Origin: Homarus americanus
Taxonomy: Eukaryota > Arthropoda > Malacostraca > Decapoda > Nephropidae
Length of the DNA stretch: 64,000 nucleotides
NCBI RefSeq assembly: GCF_018991925.1
Contig: NW_024736071.1
Span: 9,939,231 to 10,003,230, forward strand
Direction of reading: 5' to 3'
The position numbers were made by a program, and so were the translations under genes. The notes below the pieces were generated by a model that ran no database searches, was not told the origin of the DNA, and worked only from the letters and a program-made list of their open reading frames with translations. Shown one piece after another: positions 23,361 to 36,477 of the stretch; the first letter of the stretch is position 1, and each line of letters opens with the position of its first letter.

Positions 23361-23949
23361 CCATTACAAGCATCCCCCACACTTACACCCTCCCCTTTAC
23401 TCCCACCACACAATGTCTCGTGCATAAGACATGTAACCACCCATCCCCCACCCGTCCTCCCCCGCTTGGCTGAATCAAATAGTGGCCGATCAATTTTTCG
23501 ATCCATGAAGAAAGTGTCGTGGTGCGCAGTTCTGGTGTACGATACAAAGGTTACTCATGAATTTAACAGAGCAAACGCCAGTCCCCTTAGCTCCCCACTC
23601 CTTCCACGGTGACCCCCACCAACCCCCGTCTCCCCTTCCCTGGAGTTTGTCCAGCTATGGATTTATACTTCCAGCTGAGTGACGTCACATGGTTTTAACT
23701 GCTCAAATGTGATATTTTAGACATCTTGATTCGTGTTTTTTATAGTCTTTGATATGCTGGATATTAGATGGAGTCGTTTAACGCCCGTCTTTTTTCCATT
23801 TCGAGCGAGAAACGACTGTTGTATACGAATATATAACGACTCCGCCTTCCATCGTCGTAAAATCAATGTCTTTTGTTGGATCTAATCAGGTAATTACTTA
23901 TATTAAAGAAATTGAAAACCGCTTGTAAACATCCGATAAAGGTGCAGTA
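23361..23949. other. Possible upstream region of a candidate exon
   Basis: No protein signal. It contains a full CRE palindrome TGACGTCA at 23680-23687 next to CACATG. Composition changes from AT-rich to GC-rich at its right end. Confidence 0.3.
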
Positions 23950-24155
23950 AAGTGAGAACTCCGGGAGGTGGAGGTGAGTAGCGCCGGGGAGGAGGAGGCA
24001 GTGGAAGAGCGCCTGCGTGGGCATCCGGGAGGCGGAGGTAGAGGTGGAGTGGCCGTCATCTCGGGGATTGGCTGGTCGACCAGTTGCCTCCGACCGTCTG
24101 TGGCCACGCGTACAGTGCACTTACCACGTCACCAACCATGGGGATCGACGCAATG
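23950..24155 (+). other. Candidate first exon of an unidentified host gene
   Basis: A GC-rich block, unlike its AT-rich surroundings. It ends with CACCAACCATGG (a fair Kozak context) at 24131-24141, a six-codon reading frame MGIDAM, and then GTGAGT, a consensus 5' splice site, at 24156. This is how a short coding first exon with phase-0 splicing would look. No downstream exon was recognised in the window, so the call rests on these signals alone. Chance or an exonised repeat are alternatives. Confidence 0.3.
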
Positions 24156-25965
<1,810 letters not shown>

Positions 25966-26149
25966 ACCCCGACTGTACGTAAATCGGCTTACTTATTTCA
26001 TCAACAAGTATTTGTTCGAGATCAATTCACACAAAAAAACGTAATGTCTGCCACCAATCAGCGTCGTCCTTTAAGAAGCTGTTGACATAATTATCCGCTC
26101 TGGTGACTTAATTTTCATTTTTTTGGGTTAAATGTAGAGGTGATTATTG

Positions 26150-26370
26150 GTTCCTTTTTGTCAGTGCGAGGCTAACGTTGAATCAGTACATTTACTGGTT
26201 CTAGAGTCTAGCACGACCCCATCCAGTGTTGTCAACTATCCAGTGCGACCACAAATCATTTCACTGGCAGACCCAAAGGACCCCACCGACCCCATGACCT
26301 CTTTGCGACCCTACCTAATGAGCCTTTCGACCCCATTTGGGGTCGCGACCCCAGGTTTGGGAACCCCCGG
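26150..26370. mobile_element. hAT-like transposon end fragment
   Basis: The right end reads, on the minus strand, CCGGGGGTTCCCAAACCTGG followed by GGTCGCGACCCC. GGTTCCCAAACC-type inverted-repeat termini with GGTCGCGACC behind them are a familiar end of hAT (ZBED/Charlie-like) elements. The interior lies to the left and is rich in GACCCC. The opposite terminus was not found. Confidence 0.55.
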
Positions 26371-26480
26371 TTTAGACAAAGGTGTGGTCATACACAACTG
26401 AATTACCAAACTTGCGATTCTAATATTTAATTTTGTATTAAATTTTTTTAGATCAATATACTTAAAACTTTCTTAATCTA

Positions 26481-26607
<127 letters not shown>

Positions 26608-26869
26608 TCTAATAATAAGATTTAATGAATGATCTTAAATAAATAAAATTGGTGGCATCTTTTCACTGTACAAAATAAATGTTCGCTTGCAAAAAATTTC
26701 GTTAAAAATATCGTAAGTTCTCGCGACTATATTTAATGATATTACTGTACTTTATAAAAATGCTTGAAACTATGGTTTCAGACTATGAAGTTGCAACTAA
26801 AGTTTAATAAAAATAAATAATTACAAAAGCATGTAAGCAATACCTGAGGCATTAATCATGCCCCACTCG

Positions 26870-27060
26870 TGGTGACAGCCCAAGGTTGAAGAAGCTACAA
26901 GTTCAGAAAATTGTCAGGACAAACTTTCGGAGTGAGGATTGTGAACTCTTAGAATAATCTACCAGAAAGCGTTGTGACGGCGCCGAGTCTGATCTCATTC
27001 AAGACCAGACTCCACCAACACTGGCACAAGTACAGAAAACATTCTGGAACAAATACGTGC
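26870..27060 (+). mobile_element. LINE ORF2 C-terminal fragment
   Basis: Two frames together read VQKIVRTNFRSEDCEL and then NNLPESVVTAPSLISFKTRL followed by HQHW. The NxLPxxVVxAxSLxxFKxRL pattern is the usual C-terminal motif of CR1/Jockey-group reverse transcriptases. It is one short 5'-truncated piece with a frameshift. Confidence 0.7.
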
Positions 27061-27123
27061 ATGTGCAGTAATGTTCAAATGCTGCCCCCCAAAATGAAGC
27101 AGCATAGACCCCAAACGAGATAC

Positions 27124-27136
27124 AACTGTCAGGGTA
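27124..27136. repeat. Left target-site duplication of SINE
   Basis: AACTGTCAGGGTA, identical to 27527-27539 beyond the SINE tail. Confidence 0.9.
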
Positions 27137-27526
27137 GGGGGTGCTGGTGGTAGAGTGGTATCGCTCTTGCCTTCGCAAGCGAGATGTCACGGGTTCGATT
27201 CCCGGGCCGGTGGAAGTTGTTTGGACATACTTCCTAGCCCCCATTAGTCCCTGTTCACCTAGCAGTAAAGTAGGTACCTGTTGTAAATCGAAAGTTGCGA
27301 ATTCGTATTCAGGGACAAGTTGTTGGAGCTTCCAATAACTTGATGACATAAACCATTGACTCTTCAGGCTTCTATGCCCTTGACTCTTCAGGCTTCTACG
27401 CCCTTAACTCATGAGACATAAAGGCAAGCATGAACTTAGCATGCTTCCCTGTTGGGTACTGTAAACGCTTCTGCGTTTCACCTTACACAAGGATGTAGGG
27501 GCGTGCCCAATAAAAAAGAAAAAAAA
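27137..27526 (+). mobile_element. tRNA-derived SINE, full length
   Basis: The 5' end is tRNA-like: an A box resembling TGGTAGAGTGG near 27148, an anticodon-arm-like hairpin (CTTGC/GCGAG), and a perfect B box GGTTCGATTCC near 27192. These are internal RNA polymerase III promoter elements. A tRNA-unrelated body of about 300 bp follows, including a duplicated CCCTTGACTCTTCAGGCTTCT-like segment near 27350-27400. The 3' end is AATAAAAAAGAAAAAAAA. Perfect 13-bp target-site duplications on both sides show LINE-mediated insertion and fairly recent age. It is not a working tRNA gene. Confidence 0.9.
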
Positions 27527-27539
27527 AACTGTCAGGGTA
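27527..27539. repeat. Right target-site duplication of SINE
   Basis: AACTGTCAGGGTA, matching 27124-27136 exactly. Confidence 0.9.
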
Positions 27540-27600
27540 AGTTAGTTCGGAGATTCATTCCCGCGACTCAGTTTCACCTTGAGGAGTGAACTTATGTCCC
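27540..27600 (-). repeat. Short dispersed repeat, copy 2 (inverted)
   Basis: TTCGGAGATTCATTCCCGCG followed by ACTCAGTTTCACC is the reverse complement of 25837-25872 with a few changes. Confidence 0.6.
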
Positions 27601-27786
27601 CGACTGGACATGCTCAGTACTTGCCAACAATGTCAAACAGAGACGTGACCGACCGCCCAAGCAGCTAACAAGCCGATCAGTGGCGAAGAGGATAAAGTAA
27701 AAGAAAGTGAAATATAAAATGATAACATGCACGTTTGAAATTACATCCAATTAGAAAACAATAATATTATCAAACAATTTAAGTTT

Positions 27787-28318
27787 GGTAAAGGTTGAGG
27801 AGACGGTTAGCACCAGAAATAACTTATGGAATTTAAAAACAAAACAAAATCTGAATACTATTTGCATGATACTGAACACGAAAATGGAAGCGAGAAAACA
27901 CAGAACCTATTAGAACCTGACCTAACCTATCCAACTCACCTAACTTCCTAACCTGTGCAATGTCGTTTCAATTCTTTTACTATCATCCAAACAACATCTC
28001 TAGAAATGAACGCTTTCAATCCAATATAAATGATAATAAACACTTCCGATGAGATCGTCATTCATTTCTTCACATGTAAACCAAGGTTTATTAGCAGACG
28101 ATGTGAACCAAAACATGGTCGCCATAATTGCGGTAAATATTCAATTTTTTCGCTCACTAACAAGTAATTATATGATGGAAGTATACACTAAAAAGAAAAA
28201 CAAATATTACATTGATGTCGCTTCGATTGTATTACTCAGTATAATCAAAGCAACATCTGCAAATTTGTTGTAATTCCATAAAGGCCTTCTGGTGCTAATG
28301 ATCTCCCCCCACCGCTAC
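27787..28318. mobile_element. Candidate inverted-repeat element, diverged
   Basis: The left arm GGTAAAGGTTGAGGAGACGG (then TTAGCACCAGAA...TTATGGAATT) matches the reverse complement of 28270-28318 (GGTAGCGGTGGGGGGAGATC, then ATTAGCACCAGAA...TTATGGAATT). That gives arms of about 48 bp with several mismatches. No clear target-site duplication and no transposase. Confidence 0.45.
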
Positions 28319-28417
28319 CTTAGATCTCCAAATTGAGCTAAGTAAGTAAGAAATTACATATCATAAAAACAATTTTGAATATCCCGCCGACGATATTATC
28401 TTACTGTTTCGCAATCT

Positions 28418-28687
28418 GGTCAATTTGTAGTTTTGACCAACCACGGCTATCGAGTTGAGTAAAGTGTTTTTCCGATAGTTTAGACAATTTTAAGACACTT
28501 TTCATCTATTACGCTTCCCTCGCATATGACTTAAACATAACGTGGACGGTTAGGAGGTTGGCTTAGGTAATTTTAGAACATTTGGGGGGAACTTCATAGA
28601 AGAAAATTGTCTTGAAATTGTCTAAACTATCGGAAAAACACATTAATCAACTTGATAGCCGTAGTTGGTAGAAACTACAAACTGACC
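28418..28687. mobile_element. MITE with ~80-bp inverted repeats and 8-bp target duplication
   Basis: The arms at 28418-28498 and 28606-28687 are inverted copies (outer end GGTCARTTTGTAGTTT, inner part TTTTTCCGATAGTTTAGACA). The flanks CGCAATCT (28410-28417) and CGCAATAT (28688-28695) look like an 8-bp duplication with one change, which suggests a hAT-type mobiliser. The interior is too short to code for protein. Confidence 0.78.
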
Positions 28688-28699
28688 CGCAATATTGTA

Positions 28700-31274
28700 C
28701 AAAATAACAATATTGTTACAATATTATATGGTTTATTAAGATTGCACTTTATATTCATTTCCGCATGTTTAAATGCATAATAAAGAAATTATATTAAAAA
28801 AAAAATCTTATTTTTACAAGACAATATTGAACGTCCGTAGAGAAAACCAGAGTTATGGCGTTAAACTACTGCAACAACTTGTATTTACAGTTATACTCAC
28901 CTGTTTACAACACCTAAATGTGTACAGGAAGTTAATTTGTAAGTCACTAGTCAGTTCCTCTTGTTGAGGTCAACGAGCGTGGGAGAGATGTGCTGAACGA
29001 AGCGTTTGTGTGTGCTCAAGACTGGCCAACAGATGGTGTAAAATTCATCCTTGAACAACACCTTCATTTCGTCAATATTGTCTTCGTCGTTATTGTTATT
29101 GAGAAAAATAACTCATTTATGGTAGCCATCACACTCACTGCATAATAGTCTAAAGTAATTTGTTTGATAAAATGATCGACTGTGTCTGCCTGCCTCGAAA
29201 TTAATTTACCACAGGGCCTCACACCCGCCACACAGATTTCTCAAACGAATACTGTATCGCGAACAAAATTCCCCCCCCCCCCATCCCCAGACAATCGTCT
29301 TCTGCGGGTGTATTGTTTTAACTCATGTGGGGTCGATACTGTTTCAGTTTGGAAGGCTCAGGTTAAACGTGACAACACTAAGATCAGTATTGTGATTGGT
29401 TGAGGCGTTTTGCTCTGAAGGAGAAAAAGAAAATAGACAAACGCACAACAAACAAGTCGATGGTCTCCTCACCCCCTGCTCCTAATCTGCCCTAATGTGG
29501 TGATTATATCGACCCACGGCGCATCTTGGAGGAACAATAGGGATTTTCTTGGTAAACTCGAGTGCTTATATCAAGTTGTGAGTCAAACTGTTTGAAAGTA
29601 AAGTACACGTTACGACCTGAAGGTCGAAATGAGGACTTAATAATGTGGAGAAATGCGAAAGACTTGTATAGCTTTTCTTTCATTTATATTGCGTTAAGAT
29701 GAACTGAAATAAAAGTTAAGTATGAGTTTGTGGTAGAGTGAACCGGTGAAAAAGATTAAAGTGAGACTATCAAGGTGTGATGATTTGTCCTCCTATGTTA
29801 CTTGTTTGGGAACCTTAGTTGTATCTGTGACGACTTCTATAGAAGATCTAACCTATTTACTGCCGCAGTTCATTTACGAAATTCATTACAAGCAGCCATC
29901 CTATTCATGCAGATTTCCCATTTAGTAAGTCCTGAATTGTGAACTCAGTGTTAATGAACTCTTTTTGTCCGTCAGTAACAAACCCAAGTTCTGCCTGAAC
30001 GAAAGACCAATAAATTGAAAATGTTTTCAGGCAAAACCCAAACACTGGCGTGTAAGGTTGTCATGGTGACATAATATGGAGATTAGGCAAACGGTCAGTC
30101 ATTTAACAAAGCTCTATTGATAAAATATATTATTAAAGTAACCACTCAATCAGAAATAAGTCAATCAGATTTATGATCAGAAAACCACATCATGAGAGTC
30201 AGACAAGACGATACAACCACCAATAAAACAAAATATGTCATTGTTAAAAGAGACGAGGAATTTTATGGTGATATATAACAAGATAACAAAGATGTGGTTG
30301 AGGAAGAGAGAAGGACTAAGGACGCCTCTAAAGCATACCCTTATGTCCTTATAGGAGATTAAATCCTTCCATCAAACACTTGAAGAATGAAAAAGTACAG
30401 ACGGAAATTGAGTTTCGATACAACTGTTTTTGTTGTATTTCTGTATCAAGAGAAACAACAAAGACAACTTAAGAAGCAACGGACTAATTATTTATCTATA
30501 TCTTTTTACGAAAATATTTGCAGTTAAATTTAAAAAAAAAATCGTTTCAAGCAGCCGAGAGAAGAAGCGGAGTTAAGCAGCTTCAGAACAAATATCATGT
30601 GCACGCTTTTAAGGAAATATTTTAGAGAAGTAAGAAGATGAATGATACTCTCTTAGTCATATTCCACAATACACAGACAACGAAATATATCAAAGAAAAG
30701 AAGGATTATAAATTAACTTGACTAGAGCTTAAAGTAACATTCACCAAATTCACAAATTCCCAGCTTAGAGGGATCAACAATATATAGTTAAAATAGTCAT
30801 GGCACACAAACATTTAGCACAACTGGTAGTAAGTAATAAAAGTCGGAAAAGTCGGCTGAGCGAAATTAAATAGGGAGTTAAAATGTCGGGAAAGCTACCA
30901 ATAAGTCATACAGAAATAGAATATTTGACCAAGACATTACGAATTATTGCTTATGGATATCAAACATAGCCAGTGTATGGAAAAATAACATAGAAACTCC
31001 AACCTACTCGTGGAAGCACGAAAAACTGTCTGCTAGCTACAACACGAAGATATAGGAAGAGAAATGAATGATAGAGGTTTCTAACCAACGTACGTTATTG
31101 CAAGGGCTAAGGTGATGGGCAAATTGTAGTGCAATAAGAATGGACCAGTGAGATCGTGGATTGGGTCCCACGAGCGAAGAAAAAGACTCTTCCCATCTTT
31201 CCCCTCTAAAAAAACAAAACAAACTAATATTACCTGGAAAATGAAACTAGATGTTGCGTGTACTATACATTCTC
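28700..31274. other. AT-rich stretch without a recognisable gene
   Basis: Short scattered frames only. It includes the third dispersed-repeat copy (29238-29375), listed separately. I see no conserved protein, RNA gene or large tandem repeat. Confidence 0.5.
29238..29375 (+). repeat. Short dispersed repeat, copy 3
   Basis: GCGAACAAAATTCC followed by a C run, then CTGCGGGTGTATTGTTTTAA and GGGGTCGATACTGTTTCAGT followed by TTGGA, colinear with 25815-25945. Confidence 0.6.
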
Positions 31275-33636
31275 CTAAAGTTAAACAATATAAATAACGA
31301 TCCAGGACTGTTTCCTAAGTCAACATCTAACCGAACCCACATGGGGTAATAATATACTCGATTTAGTTCTATCAAACAGAGAAAACCTCATTAGCAATGT
31401 CGAGGTAGAGAACGAACTTGCAAACAGCGATCACAAAGAAATTCGATTCCAGTTAGATTTTCAGGGCAGATGTAAGGAAAATTCCACTAAAGTACCAGAT
31501 TTCAGAAGGGCAAACCTTGACAGTTTAAAGAGGCAGCTGAGAGAGGGGGTGTCGCGCTTGGCCGTGAATCTGACAGATGACACGGACCTGATAACGAGAT
31601 CTGAGATTGCCGAGTTCCACGACAATTTAAATAGTGAGTTACTTAATGCACAAAGGCAGAACATACCATACAAAAAACTCAGATCAGACAACAATGACCC
31701 TAAATGGATAAATAATTATTTAAAGAACATCATTGGCCAAAGGAAGGCTATAGGTAGAAGGATAAATCGTGGCGAAATTCACCTCCGGGACTACTATAGG
31801 GTATTGGCGCCAGGGGTTAAAACCGAGATAAGGAAAGCAAAGAGGAATAATGAGGTAAGGATAGCAAGGGAGGCGAAGACAAACCCCAAAGGATTCTACC
31901 AAATGTATCAAACTAAAACACGAGAAAAGATTGGACCATTACTGTCAGACTCCGGCGAGCTCACTGATAACGACGGAGAAATGAGCAATAATTTGAATAA
32001 ATATTTTTCAACAGTTTTCACCACCGAAAATTTAAACATGATACCCGAGGCACCAACCCTATTCAGAGATAGTGAAGAAAACAAATTAAGTGAGATAGTA
32101 GTGACTAGTAACGATGTTAGTATGCAAATAGGCAAACTAAAGCCTAATAAGTCACCTGGTCCCGATGAGATATTTGCCAGAGTATTAAAGGAATGTAAGG
32201 AAGAGCTTATTATGCCCTAAGCAAAGTTGTTTAACATGTCCTTAAAAACAAGTGTAGTACCAGAGTCCTGGAGGATAGCGAATGTAATACGGATTTTCAA
32301 GAAGGGGGATAGATCACTATCCTCTAACTACCGCCCAATCAGTCTAACATCAATAGTAGGCAAATTACTGGAAGCAATCATTTCAAAATCTATTCGAAAT
32401 CACCTGGAGAAGCACGGATTGATCAATGATTCCCAGCATGGCTTCACAAGCGGACGTTATTGCCAATTTAATCTATTAACATTCTTTTCATCAGTTTTCG
32501 AATCGGTGGACGAGGGGCACAATTATGATGTGGTATATCTCGACTTTAGCAAAGCCTTCGACAGAGTCCCCCACGAAAGACTAATTAGAAAGGTAGAAGC
32601 TCATGGCATCAAAGGTGACATCCTTAAATGGATTAAGGCGTGGTTACAGGAGCAACGTCACAAGTGGAGTTCCCCAAGGCTCAGTACTTGGACCATTATT
32701 ATTTATTATATACATAAACGACACAGATATCGGCATAGACAGCAACATAAGTAAATTTGCTGATGACACTAAAATAAGACGTGTTATTAAATTTGACGAG
32801 GACTCGGCAAAACTACAGGATGATCTAAACAAATTTTTCGAATGGTCTGAAAAATGGCAGATGAAATTCAACGTCGACAAATGTAAAGTACTCAGTATAG
32901 GAGATGTAAACAGGGAAACCAGATACCAGATGAACAACGATGCCATAGAGAAATCCGACTGAGAGAGAGATTTAGGAGTAATGATAAGTAGGAACCTTTA
33001 GCCAAGTAAACAATGTGTTTTTGCTCGTAACAAGGCTAATAAAGTACTTGGGTTCATACAAAGGAGTGTTAGTTACAAGACTAGCGAGGTCATCCTAAAA
33101 CTGTATCTTGCTCTTGTGAGACCACACCTGGATTACACAGTTCAGTTCTGGTCACCGTATTACAGAATGGATATAGAATCCTTGGAAAGAATTCAGAGGA
33201 GAATGACAAGACTAATCCCGGGCATTAGGAACCTTGAGTATAGAGACAGGTTAAAGCATCTTAATTTGCACTCCCTCGAGAGACGTAGAGCAAGGGGCGA
33301 CCTGATAGAGGTGTATAAGTGGAAGGCAGGGCTAAACAAAGGGGACATTACAAAGGTACTCAACCTATCCAACCAGGAGCGAACTCGTAACAATGGTTTT
33401 TATTAGACAAATTTAGATTTAGGCGTGAAATAGGTAAACACTGGTTTGGAAACAGAGTAGTGGATGAATGGAACAAGTTACCAAATATCATCATTAACTC
33501 GAATACGCTGAATAGCTTCAAACATAGGTTGGATGCTTATATGAGCAATAGGGGTTGGGTGTAAACGGGACTGCCCACTATGGGTCAATAGGCCCGCTGC
33601 AGTTTCCTCCATTCTTATGTTCTTATGTTCTTATCT
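31275..33636 (+). mobile_element. CR1-like LINE, copy 2 (5'-truncated, best preserved)
   Basis: It begins inside the endonuclease domain (ACCCACATGGGGTAATAATA, matching 1744 onward of copy 1). It runs through the whole reverse transcriptase to the 3' end TAGGCCCGCTGCAGTTTCCT followed by a microsatellite tail of TTCTTATG octamers at 33611-33636. CR1 elements characteristically end in short octamer repeats rather than poly(A). A 5' truncation is the usual outcome of target-primed reverse transcription. Confidence 0.9.
31330..33405 (+). pseudogene. CR1-like LINE ORF2: endonuclease end plus reverse transcriptase
   Basis: The endonuclease tail is DLVLSNRENLISNV and NSDHKEIRF (the SDH motif). The linker reads KKLRSDNNDPKWINNYLK. 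The RT fingers are KSPGPDEIFARVLKECKE, ending in a stop at 32218, then resuming in another frame as ESWRIANVIRIFKKGDRS, NYRPISLTSIVGKLLEAIIS, DSQHGFTSGR and VVYLDFSKAFDRVPHERL (first catalytic Asp). A frameshift near 32650 leads to VTSGVPQGSVLGPLLFIIYI and then FADDTK (catalytic Asp pair). The thumb and C-terminus follow, to ERTRNNGFY. All catalytic residues survive, with only about four disabling changes (stop 32218, frameshifts near 32650, 32960 and 33405). It is a recent but dead copy. Confidence 0.9.
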
Positions 33637-34790
33637 TATTCTGAAGTAATCAGGTTCTGCCTCTTATCCAATGTTTTCGGGAAAATAATGACTATGAAAC
33701 TCAAAGGAAATTTCTCCAACCCTTATCATATTATTCATTGTTACTAAAGATACATTATGGACACAGACTCGGTGTTGCTAGTGATACCATAACAGTCCAC
33801 GCTCAGTGGGTAAGATGGCTGTGTTGTGCGAGAGTATACGTGGGAGGCCTTCACCCAGTAGTGGACACACACACACACACATTTACTCTGAGATACTGGG
33901 ATATGTTTTGTTTGAATCATTAGTTTATGAAAGTTAAGGGAGAATGGTAATCAAATTACAGTTATTACGATAAAAAATACAGAACAGATACAAAGAAAAT
34001 ACATACAATTTTGAATAACTAACAAATAAATTATTTGGATAAATATTTTGAACTTATAAAAGAGGAAAATGATTCTTAAATGTCTTGGTACAATTGCAAA
34101 GCGATACTGATAAATTGAATATAAACCAAAATATTGAATACACAAAAATCTAGGTTATCAAGTTAAAGTTGGAATATTAGCCAAATATATTAGAATGGCT
34201 TATGTTTCTTATGATGCACAGGCTGAGACATGGTGTATACTGTGTACTGTACGCCAGACTCACCTCACCGCCAGGACGCAATAGAGAATATTAGAGAACA
34301 AAAGTGTCAATACAAATAACAGTATAATTCATATCAATATTAGGTGTTATAAACTATGTTATTGTTATGTTTATATAAATTTGTCATTCTAATTTTTTAT
34401 ATCTTGTTCTAGTACATTATTGTGATTTAGAGAAAGGAACGGCAACAGGATAAAAGTAATATGGTAATATTTTGCAGAAGAATCCGTTTACGATAAATTT
34501 ATCAAATAATAAATAAAATATATTGATATATTGTACAGCACATGTGTAATAGAACCATAAAGGCACCGAAAGTAACATTCACATCTTGCATGAACGGTTA
34601 ACGGGATTAGACATTCTCGCCTTGACACTCTTCACTTCAAGTTCCCACCTTTAAACTGTTTACAAAACCCCAAAATTGGTATGATGTTTACCTGAACAGT
34701 GTGTCCTTGAAGCAATAACACTTGGTCTTCGCAATACCGAGGACTAATGCGAAGTTTTGCTGAGAGGTGCGTTTTGTGGTAAGGAGTTCT
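33637..34790. other. AT-rich stretch without a recognisable gene
   Basis: A short (CA)n at 33868-33880. No supported gene. Confidence 0.5.
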
Positions 34791-34828
34791 AGGACAACCG
34801 CCCTCTGTACAATTGTGTACAATTGCCC

Positions 34829-35583
34829 CCCTGGACAATTACTCCCCGACAACTGCCCCCCCCCCCAATGGGACAATTGCCCCCTCCCCCATTGCCCGAG
34901 TGAATCTTATGTACAGTTACCAGCTCTGGCATTCATCCCACAAGATGAAGTGGTTAACGTATTTGAGACACTGCATAGAGTACCTCGAAAATTCATGCAT
35001 TGGCAGACAACGTCGACATAACAGGCGAGCTCCACGTTTCCCTGTCAGCATGTGGAATATTTATGATCGTGTAGCCGAAGATTTACCTCGTACCAACAAC
35101 TCCTTAGTAGGATGGTATAACCATATGCAAGCTAACATTACTTCAGTCCATCCAAATATCTGGAAGTTTCTTGAAGTGTTGAAGAGGAAGCAGGTACTGA
35201 CCAGCATCACCATCAACCAGGTGATAGTCGGAGATCCAGCACCACCTAGAGGAAACATTAACAAGATTCAACAGCCACAATAGCAACCGTCGTACAAGAC
35301 TTTGAGAACCGCCGTGTGTTGGACTGTTTGAGAGGAATAGCCCACAACTTGCAATTTTAATATGTGATATATGACTGATCCACAATTTTTTTTTCACTTA
35401 ACCACAATTTTGTATCAGTGTTTTTCTAATTACAGATTTGTAGTGTTAAAAAATGTATGAGTTGTGCATTTTGCTCTCTATTCAACTAGTTTCATGTTTT
35501 GTGCCAGTTATTCACTGGCAATGGAATAATGTCCCACGGGGCAGTTGTCCAGGTGGCAGTTGTCGGGGGGCAATTGTCCAGGG
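34829..35583 (+). mobile_element. MULE-like element with 67-bp inverted repeats
   Basis: The termini 34829-34896 and 35517-35583 are inverted copies. Both read, from the outside, CCCTGGACAATT, then CCCCGACAACTGCC, then TGGGACAAT or TGGGACATT, then CATTGCC. Each terminus is made of repeated GGACAAYTGCC subunits, and a few more lie just outside the left end. The interior codes for a fragment of a MULE-type transposase. At 755 bp it is an internally deleted copy. No target duplication was found. Confidence 0.75.
34899..35283 (+). pseudogene. MULE-type transposase C-terminal fragment
   Basis: The first frame (to 35021) reads VQLPALAFIPQDEVVNVFET. After a frameshift the second frame reads RAPRFPVSMWNIYDRVAEDL, PRTNNSLVGWYNHMQANITS and HPNIWKFLEVLKRKQ. 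The order LPALAxxPxxxVxxxFExL...APRFxxxxWNxYDR...LPRTNNxxxGWHxxFQ...HPxIWKFIxxLKxEQ is characteristic of the C-terminal half of MULE transposases of the FLYWCH-associated insect type. The catalytic DDE core and any zinc finger are missing. It ends at a TAG stop at 35281-35283. Position inside matching inverted repeats supports the call. Confidence 0.8.
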
Positions 35584-36477
35584 ATACCGACTTGTGTAAA
35601 CGCTTGACTTAATCTATATAGTGCCGCTATAGTTTATATAAGAAGCGTTTGGAGTTTAAATTTTGTTTTTCTAAATTAAACCAACAAATACAATGATCAC
35701 TCAACCCTTAGTCAGCTTTGGTTGGCAGGGAATTGTTGTCACAATGGCCGTTATCGGAATTAGATTTTTGGTTTCCTAATCGTTCCATGAGTTTCCATGC
35801 ATCGATGATCATGGTATAGCGAAGTGATCTTGTTCTTAGGGAGAGAACGCTCCCTATTGGAAATTAGGGACACTGGATCCTGGTTAAGGAGATCTGCTTA
35901 CCAAAGAGTCCTCCAAGAATCGCCTTTACACTCTATTACTTATTATATTTTATTTTAGATTTTAATACCGAATTTGAGGTTCTTGAAATATCTGCACTTC
36001 TTGTCTGCAACTTTTTTCTTTTAGAAGAACATCAAATTATAATTACATATCATGAAAAATAAAAAATCCCCTTCTTTTTACATAATAACAAAAAATATAA
36101 GTAGACGAAATTCCAACCCTATTGACAAATTTGGGCTGTAGAGCTGTCATGCCATCTTTTACCAGCTATTTAAGATACTGTCTTTCTGTCACGAAGCATA
36201 ACATGCATATCAATAGGGAATGTTGCAGAGACGAGTTGTTTCCGATTTTGATTTGGTTGAGTAACTCACATGAGAGAACCCACCATCCAATAGGCTCAAT
36301 CCAGCCTACATTGAACACAGTCCCGGCCAAGGTTTAACACAGCCAAATTTAAACCAACTGTAGCTCACCTTCAACCTGCTTTAGGTACTCAATAATTCTT
36401 AGCCTAATATTGCCCCGATCACATTTGCTCACCTTTGCATCGTAACTGAAGTGAGCCAGTCATAATTCTCAACCTCA
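35584..36477. other. No feature recognised
   Basis: AT-rich, with no supported gene or repeat shared elsewhere in the window. Confidence 0.5.

Noticed and set aside
22296..23612. 438-residue forward frame
   Set aside because: It starts in the antisense of a LINE and runs through the C-rich minisatellite into unique DNA; overlaps a real minus-strand LINE frame.
27137..27215. A functional tRNA gene
   Set aside because: A and B boxes are good, but the anticodon loop and acceptor stem do not pair properly and the unit continues into a SINE body with an A-rich tail and target duplications.
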